Of a DNA stretch of 48,818 bases, positions 44,494 through 48,818 are shown piece by piece. The DNA lies in NCBI GenBank assembly GCA_947476185.1, contig CANJPX010000017.1, forward strand, positions 1 to 48,818, written 5' to 3'. The translations under genes were made by a program, and so were the position numbers. The notes beneath the pieces are model-generated. The model saw only the letters and a list, made by a program, of their open reading frames with translations, was not told the DNA's origin and did not search any database. The number at the start of each line of letters is the position of its first letter. Positions within the stretch are counted from its first letter, which is position 1. Origin of the DNA: Bacteroidota bacterium (GTDB lineage: Bacteria; Bacteroidota; Bacteroidia; 2-12-FULL-35-15).

Positions 44494-45414
44494 TTATTTG
44501 ATAGCCAATTTAGAAGTGGAAGTCTTTCCATTCATTTCTACTTGAACAAAATACAATCCTTTTGAGTAACCATCAAGATTCAATGTTTTTACACCATTTG
44601 CCATTAAGGAAAAGGATTCCATGCGTTGACCTAACGTATTCATAATACTGATAGAAACATTGTTACCATTAAATGCTGACAGATCAACTGATACTGATTG
44701 ACTGGCAGGATTTGGGAATAACTCAACCGTTGGAAGGCTGTTGTTTTCTTCGATACCTGAAGTGGTTACACAATAGTGTGCTCTTCCGTTAAACACACGT
44801 GGGCTAAAAGTTACACCAAATGGGTATGATCCACCATTTCCTTCTTTAATAGAAAGGTAGGCATCTGAACTTAGAGTTGCACCTAAAGTTGTTCCGTTTG
44901 TATAATTAAATGTAGCACCTGCATCTGTTGCTGTAACATAAAAAGCGTATGTCCCTGCAGCTAAGGAAAGATTCAGACTCACAGGAACTTTGTAAAATGC
45001 ACCTGCACCTGTTGTTGTAGAAGTAACCATTGCAGAATCTAAGAAGATCCAGCCTGTAGCAGAAGTTTCGCTACCTACAAATGTACCCGCTTTGTAAAAG
45101 ATCGCGATGTTCCATGTGCCAGCATCAACACTAACACTGAATGTTTCAAGAGTGACAGCACTTGCGACAGCGATGTCAAACATGTTTCCGCTAAAGCTGT
45201 TTCCCGCTGCTGTTGCAGCAGTTAACGAATCGCAAACTGTTGGTAATTTACTTTGATGATCCATTGTTACAGGAGCATTTTTTACCTCTGCAAGGATATT
45301 TTGTTTTTGTTGGGAATTAAGAGTTTCAGTTGACATTTGTTTGTCGGTTTGACCGAAGACAACTGTTGAAAACATCATTCCGGAGACTAAAATTGATGTG
45401 TAGATTTTTTTCAT
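44494..45414 (-). CDS. T9SS-secreted protein with type A sorting domain
   Basis: 306 residues. Signal peptide (KKIYTSILVSGMMFSTVVFG-Q), a short propeptide, then a beta-sandwich-like domain (about residues 60-215; SVDAGTWNIAIFYKAGTFVG, LSLAAGTYAFYVTATDAG, PRVFNGRAHYCV). The C-terminal about 75 residues are a type A T9SS sorting domain (LFPNPASQSVSVDLS, NTLGQRMES, GLYFVQVEMNG, ending KLAIK). Exported by Sec and then T9SS. The ligand or role of the body is not recognised. It has its own terminator. Confidence 0.82.
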   Translation of the reverse strand: MKKIYTSILVSGMMFSTVVFGQTDKQMSTETLNSQQKQNILAEVKNAPVTMDHQSKLPTVCDSLTAATAAGNSFSGNMFDIAVASAVTLETFSVSVDAGTWNIAIFYKAGTFVGSETSATGWIFLDSAMVTSTTTGAGAFYKVPVSLNLSLAAGTYAFYVTATDAGATFNYTNGTTLGATLSSDAYLSIKEGNGGSYPFGVTFSPRVFNGRAHYCVTTSGIEENNSLPTVELFPNPASQSVSVDLSAFNGNNVSISIMNTLGQRMESFSLMANGVKTLNLDGYSKGLYFVQVEMNGKTSTSKLAIK

Positions 45415-45503
45415 AGTTTTTGTTTTGTTTGGTTAGTTCTGTAAAACTAAACTATTCTATTTAATTAAGCATTAGTTTAGTGGTGATTGTTATCAAGGTG
45501 TTG

Positions 45504-45560
45504 TTTTAAAATGCACTATACCTTTTTCGCTCTTTGTAGGAGGCTTCTGTGCATTTAAAA
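45504..45560 (-). other. Hairpin downstream of nrdA
   Basis: TTTTAAAATGCAC (45504-45516) pairs with GTGCATTTAAAA (45549-45560), with one bulged A and a 32-nt loop, 3 bp past the nrdA stop codon. No clear T run follows, so it may be a weak terminator or an RNA-end stabiliser. Confidence 0.3.
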
Positions 45561-45562
45561 TA

Positions 45563-48031
45563 TTAACTGCCACAAGCTTCACAAGCATCCGGGTTATCCA
45601 ATGAACAACTCAATTGTGCAGCAACCTCAGCAGCTTTTTGCGCCTCCGCTTCTAATATTGCCTGGCGATCTGCGCTAATTTGTTGCTGGCGCTCCATTAC
45701 CAATACGTCTTCATTTCCTAATACTTCTGTGGCAGCTACAACTGTTCCTTCAGGAATTTCTTTTGCAGCAGAGGTATCCACAGTAAATTTAATTGCATCA
45801 GCAGCAGCTTTTGTACGTAAATAATACATTCCGGTTTTTAAACCTGCTTTCCATCCATAAAAATGCATAGAAGAAAGTTTAGCGAAGTTTGCATCCTGAA
45901 CAAATAAATTCAGCGATTGTGATTGACAGATATATGCTCCTCGATCAGCGGCCATATTGATAATTACCTTTTGAGAAATTTCCCAAACAGTTTTATACAA
46001 GGCTTTTACATTATCAGGAATTTCATTTATTCCTTGTACGGATCCATTTGCGATGATGATTTTATTTTTTAATGAATCATTCCAGATGCCTAATTTTACA
46101 AGGTCTTTCAATAAATGTTTGTTCACGATCACAAACTCTCCTGACAATACTCTTCTTGAATATATGTTTGAAGTGTAGGGCTCAAAACATTCGTTATTAC
46201 CTAAGATCTGTGAAGTGGAAGCCGTTGGCATCGGGGCTAGCAACAATGAGTTGCGAACACCGTGCGTTTTCACTTCTTCTTTCAAAATATCCCACTCCCA
46301 GCGTGGAGATGGAGTTACATTCCACATATCAAATTGGAAAATTCCTTTTGAAACTGGTGAGCCCGGGAATGTTTCATAATGTCCTTCTAATTTCGCAAGA
46401 TCTTTAGAAGCAGTCATTGCTGCATAATAAATGGTCTCGTGAATTTCTTTATTCAATGTTACCGCTTCCGGAGAATCGAATGGGAAGCGCATTAATATGA
46501 ATGCATCTGCTAATCCTTGCACGCCTATCCCAATCGGGCGGTGGCGCATGTTTGAGTTACGCGCTTCAGCAACAGGATAATAATTTCTGTCGATGATCTT
46601 ATTTAAATTTTTAGTGATCACATACGTGATATCAAATAATTTCTGATGATCAAATTTTCCGTTTTCAACAAATCGTGGCAATGCAATAGAAGCGAGGTTA
46701 CACACTGCAATTTCATCTGCGGAAGTGTATTCCATAATTTCGGTACACAAGTTCGAAGATTTGATTGTACCCAAATTTTGTTGGTTGCTTTTTCCGTTGC
46801 AAGCATCTTTGTATAACATGTATGGATTGCCTGTCTCAATTTGTGAATCGATGATAGCAGCCCATAATTCACGCGCCTGAATTGTTTTGCGGGCACGACC
46901 TTCTTGCTCATAGCGTGTGTATAGAGCTTCAAATTCGGCTCCCCAACAATCTGCTAATCCGGGTGCTTCATTCGGACAGAACAATGACCATGTGCTGTTT
47001 TCTTCGACACGTTTCATGAACAGATCCGGTGTCCACATTGCAGTGAACAGGTCACGCGCACGTGCTTCTTCTTTTCCTGTGTTTTTACGGAGATCTAAGA
47101 ATTCATAAATATCAGCATGCCAAGGTTCTAAATAAATTGCAAAAGATCCTTTACGTTTTCCACCACCTTGATCAACATAACGCGCTGTGTCGTTGAATAC
47201 ACGTAACATCGGAACGATACCGTTTGAAGTGCCATTTGTTCCACGTATATATGAACCTGTAGCGCGGATATTATGGATGCTTAATCCGATACCACCGGCA
47301 CTTTGTGAGATCTTTGCACATGATTTTAGTGTATCATAGATACCATCAATGCTATCATCTTTTACTGTTAACAAAAAGCAAGAAGACATTTGAGGTTTTG
47401 GTGTTCCTGCGTTGAACAATGTAGGGGTAGCATGTGTGAACCAACGTTCAGACATTAAGTTATACGTTTCGATAACAGAAGCGATATCCTCTTTATGGAT
47501 GCCAACGGCAACACGCATTACCATGTGCTGAGGACGCTCAGCAACAACACCATTTAATTTTAATAAGTAAGAACGCTCCAATGTTTTGAATCCGAAATAA
47601 TCGTATCCGAAATCGCGGTCGTAAATAATAGTAGAATCAAGTTCCTGAGCATTTTTTTGAATGATCTCATGTACATCATCAGCAATCAAGGGCGCCTTTT
47701 TACCGGTCTTTGGGTCAATATAATTATACAGCGCTTCCATCGTCTTAGAGAACGATTTATTCGTGTTCTTGTGCAAGTTAGAAACAGCTATGCGGGACGC
47801 CAATAGCGCATAGTCGGGATGTTTGGTAGTAAGCGAAGCAGCTGTTTCAGCCGCAAGATTATCTAGTTCGCTGGTTGTTACACCTTCGTAGATTCCTTCA
47901 ATTACCTTCATGGCAACGTTTATTGGAGTTACGTGAATAGGATCCAAGCCATAGCAAAGTTTTTGGATGCGAGCTGTTACTTTATCAAATTTTACTGATT
48001 CGCGGTTGCCGTCTCTTTTGATTACGTACAT
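45563..48031 (-). CDS. nrdA: Class Ia ribonucleoside-diphosphate reductase, alpha subunit
   Basis: 822 residues. An N-terminal ATP-cone (about 1-90) provides overall activity control. The catalytic barrel has the substrate Cys in MSSCFLLTV, the NLCTEI motif with the second Cys, and the radical Cys in [14 protein letters not shown]. Tyrosines of the radical path are near the end ([16 protein letters not shown]). The C-terminal swinging Cys pair is Cys817 and Cys820 (CEACGS). It reduces ribonucleoside diphosphates to deoxyribonucleotides with NrdB. It follows nrdB on the same strand; 181 nt with a palindromic element lie between. Confidence 0.96.
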   Translation of the reverse strand: MYVIKRDGNRESVKFDKVTARIQKLCYGLDPIHVTPINVAMKVIEGIYEGVTTSELDNLAAETAASLTTKHPDYALLASRIAVSNLHKNTNKSFSKTMEALYNYIDPKTGKKAPLIADDVHEIIQKNAQELDSTIIYDRDFGYDYFGFKTLERSYLLKLNGVVAERPQHMVMRVAVGIHKEDIASVIETYNLMSERWFTHATPTLFNAGTPKPQMSSCFLLTVKDDSIDGIYDTLKSCAKISQSAGGIGLSIHNIRATGSYIRGTNGTSNGIVPMLRVFNDTARYVDQGGGKRKGSFAIYLEPWHADIYEFLDLRKNTGKEEARARDLFTAMWTPDLFMKRVEENSTWSLFCPNEAPGLADCWGAEFEALYTRYEQEGRARKTIQARELWAAIIDSQIETGNPYMLYKDACNGKSNQQNLGTIKSSNLCTEIMEYTSADEIAVCNLASIALPRFVENGKFDHQKLFDITYVITKNLNKIIDRNYYPVAEARNSNMRHRPIGIGVQGLADAFILMRFPFDSPEAVTLNKEIHETIYYAAMTASKDLAKLEGHYETFPGSPVSKGIFQFDMWNVTPSPRWEWDILKEEVKTHGVRNSLLLAPMPTASTSQILGNNECFEPYTSNIYSRRVLSGEFVIVNKHLLKDLVKLGIWNDSLKNKIIIANGSVQGINEIPDNVKALYKTVWEISQKVIINMAADRGAYICQSQSLNLFVQDANFAKLSSMHFYGWKAGLKTGMYYLRTKAAADAIKFTVDTSAAKEIPEGTVVAATEVLGNEDVLVMERQQQISADRQAILEAEAQKAAEVAAQLSCSLDNPDACEACGS

Positions 48032-48134
48032 AAATTTTTAGTCTAGAGTTTGAGTTGTTAGTTTGTTTACGCACTTTTTTTGTGCTGTTATTGTTTATTG
48101 TATGTTATAATTTTTTGTTTCCTCATTATGAAAT

Positions 48135-48209
48135 CCTTCATCCCCCTGCCCCCTTCAAAGGGGGACACACTCCGGATTATTCATTGTCCCCCGGAGCGAA
48201 GTCGAAGGG
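48135..48209. repeat. REP-like palindromic element between nrdB and nrdA
   Basis: About 75 bp of nested inverted repeats, far more GC-rich than its surroundings. It has an outer CCTTC/GAAGG pair (48135-48139, 48204-48208), a perfect 16-nt palindrome-like core CCCCCTTCAAAGGGGG (48149-48164), and CTCCGG/CCGGAG (48170-48175, 48191-48196). The right end matches the general look of dispersed CCCTTCGAC-type repeats found between genes in many bacteria. Confidence 0.65.
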
Positions 48210-48212
48210 TGT

Positions 48213-48818
48213 TTAAAAGTCTTCATCAAGACTGAAAACGTTATCTTCTTTTTTGCCCATTACTCCAGATTTTTGGTATTCTGCTACGCGTTTTTCGAAG
48301 AAATTTGTTTTCCCTTGTAAAGAAATAAGTTCCATAAAGTCAAATGGATTGATTGCATTGTATGCTTTTTCACATCCAAGTGCCACTAACAATCTGTCAG
48401 CAACAAATTCGATATATTGACACATCAAATCTGCATTCATTCCAATAAGGCGGACAGGTAATGCATCGGAAACAAATTCTTTTTCAATTTCAACTGCATT
48501 AGTAATGATTGCAGTTACTTGTTCTTTTGGCAACTGATTAACTAATTCGGAATACAATAAACAAGCAAAATCGCAGTGCAACCCTTCATCACGGGAAATA
48601 AGTTCGTTTGAGAAGGTTAATCCCGGCATTAATCCGCGTTTTTTTAACCAGAATATGGAGCAGAAACTTCCCGAAAAGAATATGCCTTCAACAGCAGCAA
48701 AAGCAATCAATCTTTCAGCGAAAGTTCCGTTTCCTATCCATTTAATAGCCCATTCAGCTTTCTTTCCAACACATGGCAGTGTATCTATAGAATGAAAAAG
48801 ACGGTCTTTTTCTTTTGG
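48213..48818 (-). CDS. nrdB: Class Ia ribonucleoside-diphosphate reductase, beta subunit, C-terminal part
   Basis: The frame is open at the right edge; 201 C-terminal residues are visible. The diiron-ligand motif [11 protein letters not shown] (Glu and His) is intact, as is the upstream Glu in FAAVEGIFF. The C-terminus ends in [10 protein letters not shown], the acidic tail by which beta binds alpha. The protein makes and holds the tyrosyl radical used by NrdA. The radical Tyr lies outside the window. Gene order nrdB-nrdA on the minus strand. Confidence 0.95.
   Translation of the reverse strand, partial: PKEKDRLFHSIDTLPCVGKKAEWAIKWIGNGTFAERLIAFAAVEGIFFSGSFCSIFWLKKRGLMPGLTFSNELISRDEGLHCDFACLLYSELVNQLPKEQVTAIITNAVEIEKEFVSDALPVRLIGMNADLMCQYIEFVADRLLVALGCEKAYNAINPFDFMELISLQGKTNFFEKRVAEYQKSGVMGKKEDNVFSLDEDF

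Overview
The window is about 49 kb of AT-rich DNA from the chromosome of a member of the Bacteroidota. The evidence is consistent across the window. There are type IX secretion (T9SS) C-terminal sorting domains of type A and type B, SprB repeats, and TPR-SpoIIE phosphatases of the Bacteroidota kind. A complete alternative complex III (act) operon leads into cytochrome oxidase genes. Many start codons have no Shine-Dalgarno sequence, and ten genes carry the Bacteroidota -7 box TAnnTTTG just upstream, some with a -33 TTG. I cannot assign a family or genus. I see no tRNA, rRNA, CRISPR array, insertion sequence or prophage.

Layout. 1-464 is the 3' end of an LD-carboxypeptidase gene. 527-8936 holds two paralogous TPR/SpoIIE phosphatases on either side of a large T9SS surface protein with SprB and PKD repeats. 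8943-9617 is a small outer-membrane barrel protein. 9802-21477 (minus strand) is one respiratory operon, actA-actB-actC-actD-actE-actF-coxB-coxA. It encodes a quinol:cytochrome c oxidoreductase and the two catalytic subunits of its partner oxidase. 21796-26965 (plus) is an envelope/secretion block: a SPOR protein, two T9SS cargo proteins (one a trypsin-fold protease) and two small lipoproteins between them. 27082-31734 (minus) is the conserved rimP-nusA-infB operon, preceded by a well-formed promoter and a terminator-like leader hairpin. 31964-38184 holds a His-rich membrane protein, a YwqK/MORN-repeat secreted protein, an OmpA-family lipoprotein, a peptide-binding lipoprotein and exonuclease III. 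38300-45414 holds a very large outer-membrane protein of unknown function, a TPR protein, a leucine-rich-repeat protein, a decayed rlmF pseudogene and another T9SS cargo protein. 45563-48818 is nrdB-nrdA (class Ia ribonucleotide reductase, nrdB cut by the window end), with a palindromic REP-like element between the two genes.

How the parts fit. The act-cox operon gives a quinol-to-oxygen electron path: quinol, act complex, c-type hemes, CuA, heme a/a3. The rimP-nusA-infB and nrdBA operons are core information-processing genes. Most of the remainder is cell envelope: secreted, lipidated or outer-membrane proteins, typical of the accessory content of this phylum. The observations I rate highest are the leader hairpin with a tiny reading frame in front of rimP, the rlmF remnant at 44124-44383, three genes whose -7 box sits only 4-5 nt before the start codon (predicted leaderless mRNAs), the REP-like element between nrdB and nrdA, and the phosphatase-adhesin-phosphatase arrangement at the left end.
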